The notes under the pieces: model-generated
What the model was told of the DNA's origin: nothing
Seen by the model: the letters and a program-made list of their open reading frames with translations, nothing else
The model's database searches: none
Made by a program: the position numbers and the translations under genes
Shown here: piece by piece, positions 22,736 through 30,377 of the stretch
Layout of the letters: each line of letters starts with the position of its first letter
How positions within the stretch are numbered: position 1 is the first letter of the stretch
DNA from: an uncultured Phascolarctobacterium sp.
Lineage (GTDB): Bacteria > Bacillota > Negativicutes > Acidaminococcales > Acidaminococcaceae
Length of the DNA: 44,727 bases
NCBI RefSeq assembly: GCF_900753045.1
Contig: NZ_CAADXO010000051.1
Coordinates: forward strand, 1-44,727
Reading direction: 5' to 3'

Positions 22736-23457
22736 AGCTTAGCCGCCTTTCTGAGCTGGGATAATTCCTGCTCACTCAAGCTGCGTAACTTGCCGCGTCC
22801 CAGATTGCTCAGCTGCAGCGGTCCCAGCTTGATGCGCTTCAAGTCGCGCACCGGGAAGCCGATAGCGTCGCACATGCGGCGAATCTGGCGGTTACGTCCC
22901 TCATGGATGGTGATATCAAAAAGCGTAAAGCCACGCTCATGGTCATAATCACGCAGGTTGACAATCGCCGGAGCGGTCGGGCCGTCCTCCAGCTTTACGC
23001 CCAAGCGCAGCTGGTCCAGCTTTTCCTGCGGCACAATGCCCGGAACCTTAACGAGGTAGGTTTTGTTAACCTCATGGCTCGGGTGCATCAGCGCCTGTGC
23101 CAGCGCACCGTCATTCGTCAGCAGCAGCAGTCCTTCGGTGTTGAAGTCCAAGCGGCCTACCGGGAAAACTCTCTCCGGCAGGTTCTGCACGAAATCGGCA
23201 ATGCTGCGGCGGTTTTGCGGGTCGGACATAGTGGTGACTACTCCCCTCGGCTTATAGAACATGTAATATGCCTTGGCTTCCTGGGCAATCGGTTTGCCGT
23301 CAACGCTGATGCGTACCTTATCGGCATCAAACTTGCAGCCCAGCTCGGTAACAACCTTACCGTTCACACGGACGCGGCCTGCCGTAATAATTTTTTCTGC
23401 TTCGCGGCGGGAGGCAACGCCTGCTGCCGCCAGAATTTTTTGTAAACGTTCTTCCAT
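22732..23457 (-). CDS. rluB: 23S rRNA pseudouridine synthase RluB/RsuA family
   Basis: The 241-residue protein has an N-terminal S4 RNA-binding domain (residues 1-60: LQKILAAAGVASRREAEKII, VRVNGKVVTELG). The pseudouridine synthase domain contains the catalytic Asp in VGRLDFNTEGLLLLTNDG (about residues 100-117), plus the KTYLVKVPG and EGRNRQIRRMCDAIGFPV motifs. RluB modifies U2605 of 23S rRNA; in Firmicutes this branch is generally named rluB. It starts 5 bases after the scpB stop, with AAGGAAAA upstream. Confidence 0.93.
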   Translation of the reverse strand: MEERLQKILAAAGVASRREAEKIITAGRVRVNGKVVTELGCKFDADKVRISVDGKPIAQEAKAYYMFYKPRGVVTTMSDPQNRRSIADFVQNLPERVFPVGRLDFNTEGLLLLTNDGALAQALMHPSHEVNKTYLVKVPGIVPQEKLDQLRLGVKLEDGPTAPAIVNLRDYDHERGFTLFDITIHEGRNRQIRRMCDAIGFPVRDLKRIKLGPLQLSNLGRGKLRSLSEQELSQLRKAAKL

Positions 23458-23462
23458 CTATC

Positions 23463-24041
23463 TCAGTTTTCCTTTGCTTCTAATGTATTATCAAGCTGCA
23501 GCACCTGCTGCGCAGCCTCTGCCTCATCCTCAGGCTTCGTTTCCAGCGGCGGCAGCTCCTCCAATGAGTTCAGGCCGAACACCGTCAGGAATTTATCTGT
23601 CGTAGAATATAAAATAGGGTTGCCCAAGGCCTTCTTGCGTCCTGCCTCTACTACCAGGCCAAGGTCCAGCAGTGTATTGAGTACGCCGTCAACCTTTACG
23701 CCGCGGATGGCTTCCATCTCTGCGCGCGTCACCGGCTGTTTAAAAGCGACAATCGCCAATGTTTCCAAGGAAGCATTCGTCAGCTTTACTTCCTTTTTGC
23801 GTCCCAAGCCCAACAGTACATTGTAGTAAACAGGCTTGGTCACCAGCTGAAAGCAGCCTGCTGTTTCACGCAGCATCAATCCCCTGCTTTCCGCCTCGTA
23901 GGACTTCTTCAGCTCTGAAACAAGCTCCCACACCTGCGGCTTATCCAGCTGCAGAAGGTCCGCAAGCTCCGCCACAGAAACAGGCTCACCTGCAGCAAAC
24001 AGCACCGCTTCCAGTGCTCCCGTCATTTTGTCAAGATACAT
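23463..24041 (-). CDS. scpB: Segregation and condensation protein ScpB
   Basis: ScpB dimerises and, with ScpA, bridges SMC heads in the condensin complex. The 192-residue product holds two winged-helix domains, with the family pieces ALEAVLFAAGEPVSVAELA at the start and LETLAIVAFKQPVTRAEMEAIRGV near residue 100, then LLDLGLVVEAGRKKALGNP and LTVFGLNSLEELP. The start at 24041 has a strong GGAGGA and overlaps scpA by 11 bases, which excludes the upstream in-frame start at 24089. The acidic C-terminus is normal. Confidence 0.95.
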   Translation of the reverse strand: MYLDKMTGALEAVLFAAGEPVSVAELADLLQLDKPQVWELVSELKKSYEAESRGLMLRETAGCFQLVTKPVYYNVLLGLGRKKEVKLTNASLETLAIVAFKQPVTRAEMEAIRGVKVDGVLNTLLDLGLVVEAGRKKALGNPILYSTTDKFLTVFGLNSLEELPPLETKPEDEAEAAQQVLQLDNTLEAKEN

Positions 24042-24762
24042 CGTTTGCTTCCTCCTGTCCCTGCTTGCCGAAGATATAAATCGGTGCAAAGCGCTGTGCC
24101 TGGCTGATAGTAATCAACCCCAGCTTCAGCAGCTCCAATACACCCAAAAAGCAGGCCACCTTCTCGGCAGGACTACCTGCGGTAAAAATCTCATTCAGCA
24201 TAAAGCCCTGCGGCCTGCGCTGCAGTCTTTGCAGAATATCTGCCATCTTATCCTGCACGCTGTAGGCCTGCGGCTCAATAAAGGCTGCCGGCTTGCCGTC
24301 GGGCGCAGTCATCATGCCTGCCAAAGCCTTCAATAACTGCTGCACCGTGCAGGGAGCAACAGTGCGCTCCACCAGATTGCCGAACATCGGCTCACGCTGC
24401 CAGTACAGGTCAGCGCTCTGCTTCATATCCGCCAAAGCAGCAGTGGCACGCTTAATGCGGCGGTATTCCACCAGCATCTCCACCAGCTGCTGGCGCGGGT
24501 CTGCTTCCTCCTCCTCGCCCTCAACGGACTGCTTGGGCAGCAGCATGCGCGATTTAATCTGCAGCAGCGTTGCGGCCATCACCAGAAAATCACTGGCAAC
24601 CTCCATATCAAATTCACTCATGCTGCGCAGATAGCTCATATACTGCTCCGTAACCGCAGCGATGGGAATATCATAAATATCTACTTTATCACGCTCGATA
24701 AGGTGCAGGAGCAAATCCAGCGGGCCCTCGAACGCAGTCAGCTTCAACGATAAATCAGCCAT
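24031..24762 (-). CDS. scpA: Segregation and condensation protein ScpA
   Basis: ScpA is the kleisin subunit of the SMC condensin. The 243-residue protein begins with the conserved FEGPLDLLLHLIERDKVDIYDIPIA (N-terminal SMC-neck binding helix). It has the SDFLVMAATLLQIKSRMLLP motif near residue 75, an acidic linker EGEEEEADPRQ, and a C-terminal winged helix with TFLGVLELLKLGLITISQ-like sequence. It starts 3 bases after the M50 protease stop without a good ribosome binding site, so coupling is likely. Confidence 0.95.
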   Translation of the reverse strand: MADLSLKLTAFEGPLDLLLHLIERDKVDIYDIPIAAVTEQYMSYLRSMSEFDMEVASDFLVMAATLLQIKSRMLLPKQSVEGEEEEADPRQQLVEMLVEYRRIKRATAALADMKQSADLYWQREPMFGNLVERTVAPCTVQQLLKALAGMMTAPDGKPAAFIEPQAYSVQDKMADILQRLQRRPQGFMLNEIFTAGSPAEKVACFLGVLELLKLGLITISQAQRFAPIYIFGKQGQEEANDVS

Positions 24763-24765
24763 AGC

Positions 24766-25386
24766 TTAGAACACTAAACCTAAGATACCGTTTACCAGCA
24801 GCATGTAGCCTGCGGCAAGCGGTCTGATAATCGCACCTGTGATACCGGTGAACACCAACGCAATCAGAATATAAAAGCCGTAGCGTCCAACAAGATTGTC
24901 AAACTTCCAGGCCATAGATGGCGGCAGCAGCTCCGAAAGAATCTTGGAGCCGTCCAGCGGCGGAACCGGAATCAGGTTGAAGAAAGCAAACCATACATTA
25001 TATAACTGCATCCACAGCAAAAAGCGGTAAACGCCATCACTCAAAAGACCGAAGCGATTTAAAAACGTCATGAAGAATGCTGCGAGAAAGCACAAGAACA
25101 GATTGGCTGCGGGGCCGGCAAAGGAAACCTTCAGAATACCTTCGCGGCGGTTGCGGAAATTGCTGGGGTTAATTTCTACAGGCTTAGCCCAGCCGAAACC
25201 GGCTACCACCAGCAGAATCGCGCCCAACGGATCTAGATGCGCCATCGGGTTGAAGGTCATGCGTCCCATATAGCGCGCAGTCGGGTCACCCATGCTGTCC
25301 GCACATTGCGCATGGGCATATTCGTGTATCGTAATCGCAAACAGCAGCGCAGGAATGCGATAAATCATTGTACTGAAATCGAGCAT
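24766..25386 (-). CDS. Site-2 protease family (M50) membrane metalloprotease
   Basis: The 206-residue protein has about five membrane helices, the zinc motif ITIHEYAHAQCADSMGDPTA (HExxH, near residue 19) and the third ligand motif NLIPVPPLDGSKIL (NPxxPLDG type). The KPVEINPSNFRNRREG loop is typical of the short YwhC/SpoIVFB-like branch common next to scpAB. I placed the start at 25386, where GGAGGA precedes MLDFSTM; the longer in-frame start has no such site. It heads the scpA-scpB-rluB-baiN transcript. Substrate unknown. Confidence 0.92.
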   Translation of the reverse strand: MLDFSTMIYRIPALLFAITIHEYAHAQCADSMGDPTARYMGRMTFNPMAHLDPLGAILLVVAGFGWAKPVEINPSNFRNRREGILKVSFAGPAANLFLCFLAAFFMTFLNRFGLLSDGVYRFLLWMQLYNVWFAFFNLIPVPPLDGSKILSELLPPSMAWKFDNLVGRYGFYILIALVFTGITGAIIRPLAAGYMLLVNGILGLVF

Positions 25387-25447
25387 ACTTTCCTCCGAGA
25401 AAAATTTATCAATAAATTTATTATACAACATCTTGTATTCCTACGTC

Positions 25448-25492
25448 AAAAAGAAAACGGAACCATCAGTATAAATTATGTGACAGTTCCGT
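25448..25492 (-). terminator. Terminator after the crotonase gene
   Basis: Minus strand arms ACGGAAC and GTTCCGT with a 22-base loop that can extend the pairing, then TTTTCTTTTT. Confidence 0.7.
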
Positions 25493-25522
25493 AAACATTC
25501 TCTTTTTTCTGCTAATTTTTTC

Positions 25523-26299
25523 TTATTTGCCGGTGAATTGCGGTGCGCGTTTTTCATAGAAAGCAGCAATGCCTTCCTTGCAATCGTCGGTACCCATCAG
25601 CAGAGCCTGGGTAATTTCTTCGATAGCCAGCACCTCGTCCAGAGTCAGGTCATGGTCGTTGAGATATTTTTTCGTCAGGCTGATAGACAGCGGAGCGCTT
25701 GCTGCTAGGCGTGCAGCCATAGCGTAAACCTTATCCTTCAGCTCTTCATCTTCATATACATCGTTCAGCATGCCAAGCTCCTTGGCAGTTGCAGCGTCAA
25801 TCAAGTCACCGGTAAACATCAGCTCTTTAGCCTTCAGCACACCGATAGCCTTCGGCAGGAAATACAAGCCGCCACAGTCGGGAATCAGGCCAACCTTGGC
25901 AAAGCTCTCGCCAAAGCGTGCCTTAGCAGATGCATACACCAGGTCGCAGGCCAGCATCAGGTTAACGCCTGCACCGGCAGTAACGCCGTTAATATAAGCA
26001 ATAACAGGTTTAGGAATAGTAGTCAGGCGTTTCGCAACGTCGCCCACCTTAGCGATAAAGTCCTTCTTGGCAGCAACGCCTTCCAAGCCGTTCAGGTAGC
26101 TCAGGTCACCGCCGGCACAAAATGCCTTGCCGTTGCCGGTAAGTATAATAGCACGCACCTCAGCGTCGGCAGCAGCCTTGGTAATGGCAGCATGCAGGCC
26201 GTCAATCAGCGCGTCGTTCATCGAGTTCAGGCTCTTAGGACGGTTCATAGTAATCGTCGCAATATTGTTTTCCACAGCGTATAATACAGCTTCTTCCAT
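25523..26299 (-). CDS. Enoyl-CoA hydratase/isomerase family protein, PaaG-like active site
   Basis: The 258-residue crotonase-fold protein has the oxyanion-hole segments KAFCAGGDLSYL (near residue 63) and INGVTAGAGVNLMLACDL (near 105). Both glutamates of classical hydratases are missing: the first position is Asn in GVNLML and the second is not Glu. It has Asp in VGLIPDCGGLYFLP, the residue used by PaaG-type isomerases. It is thus more likely an isomerase (double-bond or ring-opening type) than a hydratase; the substrate is not identifiable. ATG 26299 is preceded by GGAG at 10 bases. It is monocistronic, with an extended -10 promoter at 26342 and its own terminator. Confidence 0.88.
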   Translation of the reverse strand: MEEAVLYAVENNIATITMNRPKSLNSMNDALIDGLHAAITKAAADAEVRAIILTGNGKAFCAGGDLSYLNGLEGVAAKKDFIAKVGDVAKRLTTIPKPVIAYINGVTAGAGVNLMLACDLVYASAKARFGESFAKVGLIPDCGGLYFLPKAIGVLKAKELMFTGDLIDAATAKELGMLNDVYEDEELKDKVYAMAARLAASAPLSISLTKKYLNDHDLTLDEVLAIEEITQALLMGTDDCKEGIAAFYEKRAPQFTGK

Positions 26300-26341
26300 A
26301 GGGAACACTCCTTTACACATGTAGTTTATATCATTAAGGAT

Positions 26342-26350
26342 ATTATAGCA
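26342..26350 (-). promoter_or_regulatory. Extended -10 promoter of the crotonase gene
   Basis: Minus strand TGCTATAAT, about 43 bp before the start. The 40 bp upstream (GATAAATAGTAGG and following) closely resembles the region upstream of the 898-residue gene. Confidence 0.6.
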
Positions 26351-26441
26351 TAAAACCTTAAAAGCGCCTACTATTTATCTAAAGATTTTAGCTTTTCCTG
26401 CTGCCGGCAATTTCTGCATTAAGTAAAGGTGAAGGTGGGTG

Positions 26442-29138
26442 TCAGCAGTCACTGTCGCCAAAAACAGTCTTGCCTGCTATAAGCTCATTTATGCTTTCTG
26501 TAATATCATTACATACTTCGTCCGCAACAATATCCGTCAACAGCTTATGTACTTGCGGCAACAGCTCCTTCAGCGGAGCACCTGCATTTTTAACCCACAC
26601 CTCTAATACTGCAACACCCTGTCTTCTGACACGGGCAGAAGGACATTGCACAGCAGCTGCTGCTAATTCCGGCTCTCTTCCGACAGGTACTCTGCCAAAT
26701 TCTGTTAAAATACTTTCCAGCATAGCGTAATATTTAAAGTTTTCATCCCCGAAGTCACAGCCTACAGCTGCACCGGCAGTAATTATGTCAAATGGCAGCT
26801 TGTTACAGAAAACCTCAACAACCTTTTCTATATAATCAGGATCATCCATCAGCCAGAAGCATTTACAGCAGTTTTCTTCGAAGTTCTGTTCAATACAATC
26901 AAGCAGCTGAGTTTTAAACGGTAGTCCCAACTTCTCAGCAAGCCAAAGTCCATCAGCGTTCTTTATCGCCTCCTGCACTACACAGATATTCTTGGAGTCA
27001 AACAGGATAGCTTCAGCCTTTTCCTTAATACTCTTGCCTTCATCCGTCGGCAAATCATCACACCACTGAGCAATAAGCAGCACAACCTCTAAATCATCAA
27101 CAGTCAGCTTCTGCTTAGTCGAATGGTCTAAGAACTGCTGCAAAATCAGCATCCTGTTTTCAATCTGCGAAATACCCGGAACAGGTCCTTCATCCAAAAG
27201 TTCCTCTATAAGCATTGCCAGCGCATGATATGTTTCATACGACAGCTCTTCCATAGCAAAAAACTTAGCAGCCTCCGCCTTATTGAACACTGTCAACGCA
27301 CCGTAGGCAGGCATAAAAATATTTTTCAGGCCTTCGTACAAAAGCCATTCTTTTTTCTCCTCTGTATCAGCCTCTAAATATTCAATTGCGTGAATGCGTC
27401 CCCAATCGCGTACCTTTTGGGCTAAAGCAAATATTTCTTCGTTACCGTCATCCCATTTACGCATTACAAAAATAGCAAATAAAGTAAATTCCTTGCATTG
27501 TCCCAACATACGCACAGCTCCACGGACAGGCTCATCACAGGGGAACAGCTCCAATATTACCATATCAGCCTTTACAAGCTCTTTGTTTTTAGAGGCAAGC
27601 AGATTATTTACAGCAAAGCGATAAATATTTCCTGCATCCAATACCTCATGATTTTGCAAAAGTACCTTATGAATATCGTCTGCCAGCTTAGTGGCATAGT
27701 TATTCTGCATAATTGACTCCAGCAACGCCTCAGCCGCTGGAAAATCAGCATTACTCATCAGCTTAAAGGCTTCAAGCAAGCGCTCGTTTTCGTCTGCCTC
27801 ATCCAGTTCAAGATGATAAATCGCCGTACCATCCTGCGCTCCGTCTGCAAACATCGGCTTAGCGCCATACCTCGGCAGCTTATAATCATCAGGCAGCTTA
27901 CCATTATAAAATGCATTTTTTATGTTAAAGAATATAGAAAATCTGCTATAATATTTTTCATCCTTAGACCTGAATACATCATCAGTAATATCCGTCCAGT
28001 CTGATAAATCTAGTAGCTTATCTTCTACGCACAGCTGTTTAAAGAACTGCAACGTCTGCAATTTATTGGGCGAAGACTCCCTTAAAGCATACATTTTATG
28101 TGTCGGTAAATGGGAATCAAAGCACACCTCAACCTCGTATGTATGCTCATCAAATTTTTCATCGCTGTTTCTGGCGGTCTGGATATAGTCCAAGCCATTG
28201 GTAAAATGTTCACCCAGCTCAACAATTAAATGCTCGTATGCCAAATCACGCAGATTCAAAAGTACAGGAGCAATTTCCTGATTAAAATACTCCTCAGAAA
28301 CAGGTTTATCTAAAGAAATTTTTTTATTATATCCCTCAGTAGAGTATTTTTTCTGCTCAACATTAGCATATAACAGAACAGCACCCTTTATATAGTTGAT
28401 TTCCTCCAAAGGCATAGAAAGCTTCTCCGGTGCAACAAGCAGGTCAATATGCAATCCCCAGGCCTCAACCTCCAGACGAACATAGTTCAGGCCTGTCAGC
28501 TGATTGGTACACAATTCCTTGCCGATAACCTTTCCGGAAATCACCGCCGAACCGTCGATATAATCTTCATTATACGCGCCGTCCTCACAGGGAGCACCAA
28601 AATAAAGTCCGCTATCGTATTCACCGCAAGAATCCAGCTCATCAATTTCATCGGTAAAAAATTTACCATCGTTCATTGCAGCATCAGCATCCGCATAAAA
28701 GCGCACATTCAAAGGCAGTGCATATAGCTGACATTTTATTTCACCACCCTCTGGCAAATAATTAACAAAGGGCGCATTAACTATACCAACGTACAAATCT
28801 AAAGGATTGCCGCCGGTAGCAGAGATTTTTAAAACACCAAAGCCGTTTTCATCATAACGCAGCCAATTTCTCATTTTAAAGCTGCTGTAATGAGGGCTTT
28901 CGTACATAATGCCAAAGACACCTGTATAAATTAAATCATTTCCGTCTTCATCAGTTTCTGCCGGTATCCAGATTTTATTAAATTCCGAATCATCAACCAC
29001 GCTATAGCACAGGCTTAAAATATCAAAATACTTGGCTGAGTTTCGCGGGTTATCGCAAATCAGCTTAAATAAATCGTCGCTGTTATTGATATCGTAGCCA
29101 ACATTTTTTAACAAAGTATAATCGTCATAATATATCAT
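26442..29138 (-). CDS. Unrecognised large acidic cytoplasmic protein, 898 residues
   Basis: I do not recognise the family. There is no signal peptide, membrane helix or nucleotide-binding motif. Residues 1-290 are beta-rich and aromatic (WIPAETDEDGNDLIYTGVFG, SAVISGKVIGKELCTNQLTG), perhaps a ligand-binding or DUF-type domain. Residues about 300-450 continue with a predicted alpha/beta segment, and from about 460 the chain is nearly all helical with spaced Leu/Ala pairs (FKLMSNADFPAAEALLESIM, ARVRRQGVAVLEVWVKNAG), suggesting HEAT- or TPR-like repeats. Base composition is AT-richer than the core genes. It is monocistronic, with a TGTTATAAT promoter whose upstream bases resemble the crotonase promoter. 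Similar stand-alone repeat proteins exist in gut Firmicutes; no function can be assigned. Confidence 0.75.
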   Translation of the reverse strand: MIYYDDYTLLKNVGYDINNSDDLFKLICDNPRNSAKYFDILSLCYSVVDDSEFNKIWIPAETDEDGNDLIYTGVFGIMYESPHYSSFKMRNWLRYDENGFGVLKISATGGNPLDLYVGIVNAPFVNYLPEGGEIKCQLYALPLNVRFYADADAAMNDGKFFTDEIDELDSCGEYDSGLYFGAPCEDGAYNEDYIDGSAVISGKVIGKELCTNQLTGLNYVRLEVEAWGLHIDLLVAPEKLSMPLEEINYIKGAVLLYANVEQKKYSTEGYNKKISLDKPVSEEYFNQEIAPVLLNLRDLAYEHLIVELGEHFTNGLDYIQTARNSDEKFDEHTYEVEVCFDSHLPTHKMYALRESSPNKLQTLQFFKQLCVEDKLLDLSDWTDITDDVFRSKDEKYYSRFSIFFNIKNAFYNGKLPDDYKLPRYGAKPMFADGAQDGTAIYHLELDEADENERLLEAFKLMSNADFPAAEALLESIMQNNYATKLADDIHKVLLQNHEVLDAGNIYRFAVNNLLASKNKELVKADMVILELFPCDEPVRGAVRMLGQCKEFTLFAIFVMRKWDDGNEEIFALAQKVRDWGRIHAIEYLEADTEEKKEWLLYEGLKNIFMPAYGALTVFNKAEAAKFFAMEELSYETYHALAMLIEELLDEGPVPGISQIENRMLILQQFLDHSTKQKLTVDDLEVVLLIAQWCDDLPTDEGKSIKEKAEAILFDSKNICVVQEAIKNADGLWLAEKLGLPFKTQLLDCIEQNFEENCCKCFWLMDDPDYIEKVVEVFCNKLPFDIITAGAAVGCDFGDENFKYYAMLESILTEFGRVPVGREPELAAAAVQCPSARVRRQGVAVLEVWVKNAGAPLKELLPQVHKLLTDIVADEVCNDITESINELIAGKTVFGDSDC

Positions 29139-29225
29139 AGCATATACCTCCTGTTGATGAAGCAGTTGATTTTACAATACATACGTGAGCATATTTTACA
29201 TGTATGTTTTTATCTCATTAAAGCT

Positions 29226-29234
29226 ATTATAACA
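29226..29234 (-). promoter_or_regulatory. Extended -10 promoter of the 898-residue gene
   Basis: Minus strand TGTTATAAT, about 87 bp before the start codon; the rest of the 300-bp gap up to the tRNA shows only AT-rich sequence and the tRNA promoter. Confidence 0.5.
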
Positions 29235-29379
29235 TAATTTTTAAAACTGTACCTATTATTTATCCTAAAATTTATCTTTTTTTCAGCAAAGACAATGCCG
29301 GTTAAATCTCCTATGCCCTCCTAAATCCCGCGCATTTATCGCCTTCCCAAAATACTTATAAATTTTTCTAAAAAACCTG

Positions 29380-29408
29380 TTGACAAATAATTGCCATGCG
29401 AGTATAAT
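29380..29408 (+). promoter_or_regulatory. Consensus promoter of tRNA-Asn
   Basis: Perfect -35 TTGACA (29380-29385), a 17-bp spacer and perfect -10 TATAAT (29403-29408), 31 bp before the mature tRNA. Confidence 0.92.
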
Positions 29409-29439
29409 AATCTTCGTTGGTTGACTTACCAACCTTAAT

Positions 29440-29515
29440 TCCCCGATAGTTCAGCCGGTAGAACACCTGACTGTTAATCAGGGCGTCGTAGGTTCGAGTC
29501 CTACTCGGGGAGCCA
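29440..29515 (+). tRNA. tRNA-Asn (anticodon GTT)
   Basis: A 76-base cloverleaf: acceptor arms TCCCCGA/TCGGGGA, discriminator G and an encoded CCA end. The anticodon stem CCTGA/TCAGG encloses loop CTGTTAA with anticodon GTT at 29473-29475; the T arm contains GGTTCGAGTCC. It is a lone tRNA with its own promoter and terminator. Confidence 0.97.
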
Positions 29516-29524
29516 AGAAGTTAT

Positions 29525-29558
29525 AGCTTCGAACTTTTAGGAGTTCGGAGCTTTTTGT
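29525..29558 (+). terminator. Terminator of tRNA-Asn
   Basis: Arms AGCTTCGAAC and GTTCGGAGCT (one G-U pair) followed by TTTTTGTTTTT, starting 9 bases after the tRNA. Confidence 0.88.
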
Positions 29559-29577
29559 TTTTCCCGAAATTGATTTA

Positions 29578-29586
29578 TGATATAAT
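29578..29586 (+). promoter_or_regulatory. Extended -10 promoter of the Fic gene
   Basis: TGATATAAT, 36 bp before the Fic start codon. No clear -35 is present. Confidence 0.5.
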
Positions 29587-29621
29587 AAATATACCACTAT
29601 TACCAACGAGGTATCTACACT

Positions 29622-30227
29622 ATGACTTTGGAAAATAAATTAGGCATCACCAGCTCCGCCGAGCTGGCAACTCAGGAGGAGCGCTTAAGCAAACAGCGTG
29701 CGTTAGAGCTTTTCGAAAGCGGTATGCTGGATAAGCTGGAGGCAGGCACCTTCAAAACACTGCAGGCGATTCATAAGCAGCTTTTTATGGATATTTACGA
29801 TTTTGCAGGCAAGGTCCGTTCCGTAAACATTGCCAAGGGTGGCTTCCGCTTTGTCCCGGCCATGTATCTGCTTGATGCGCTGAAGCAGATTGAGCGTATG
29901 CCGCAAAGCACTTTTGACGAAATCATCGAAAAGTATGTTGAAATGAATGTCGCCCACCCTTTCCGTGAGGGCAACGGCCGCAGTACGCGCATCTGGCTTG
30001 ATCTTATTTTGAAAAAAGAGCTGCAGCTGGTTGTTGATTGGAGCAAGGTTAATAAGGAAGATTATCTTTCCGCTATGGAACGCAGTCCGATTAAGGACCT
30101 GGAAATCAAGTTTCTCTTAAAAAATGCCCTGACCGAGCATATTGATGACCGCGAGGTTTATATGAAGGGTATTGATGCAAGCTATATGTATGAGGGCTAC
30201 GAAGAATTCAAAACGAAAGATTTATAA
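29622..30227 (+). CDS. Fic-family AMP transferase, class III (C-terminal inhibitory motif)
   Basis: Fic enzymes transfer AMP from ATP onto hydroxyl side chains of target proteins. The 201-residue product has the core motif NVAHPFREGNGRSTRIWLDLIL (about residues 108-129), matching HxFx(D/E)GNGRxxR with the catalytic His. A KGGFRFVP flap lies near residue 69. Near the C-terminus, SYMYEGYEEF contains S-x-x-x-E-G, the inhibitory motif that blocks ATP in Fic proteins. Its place after the core, and the overall length, fit class III single-chain enzymes such as Neisseria NmFic, so no separate antitoxin gene is needed, and none is present. It lies 106 bp downstream of tRNA-Asn and ends in its own terminator. 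Confidence 0.92.
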   Translation: MTLENKLGITSSAELATQEERLSKQRALELFESGMLDKLEAGTFKTLQAIHKQLFMDIYDFAGKVRSVNIAKGGFRFVPAMYLLDALKQIERMPQSTFDEIIEKYVEMNVAHPFREGNGRSTRIWLDLILKKELQLVVDWSKVNKEDYLSAMERSPIKDLEIKFLLKNALTEHIDDREVYMKGIDASYMYEGYEEFKTKDL

Positions 30228-30245
30228 TCGCCGCCCTGCCAAGCG

Positions 30246-30277
30246 CCTCAGTTGCAGCAATGCAGCTGAGGTTTTTT
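30246..30277 (+). terminator. Terminator of the Fic gene
   Basis: Stem CCTCAGTTGCA/TGCAGCTGAGG with a GCAA tetraloop, followed by TTTTTT. Confidence 0.92.
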
Positions 30278-30310
30278 GTTATTCTTTTGGCAATCCTTCA
30301 TCAATCTTCC

Positions 30311-30339
30311 TTGCATACTAAAAATTTAATTGATATAAT
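30311..30339 (+). promoter_or_regulatory. Promoter of the nhaC-type gene
   Basis: -35 TTGCAT (30311-30316), a 17-bp spacer, -10 TATAAT (30334-30339), 38 bp before the start codon. Confidence 0.75.
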
Positions 30340-30377
30340 AGAAAAAGCTGAAAATTATATAAAAGGAGATTCTGTTT

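Noticed and set aside
29440..29515. tRNA-Asn as a proven integration site
   Set aside because: I found no second copy of the tRNA 3' end downstream and no integrase gene in the window.
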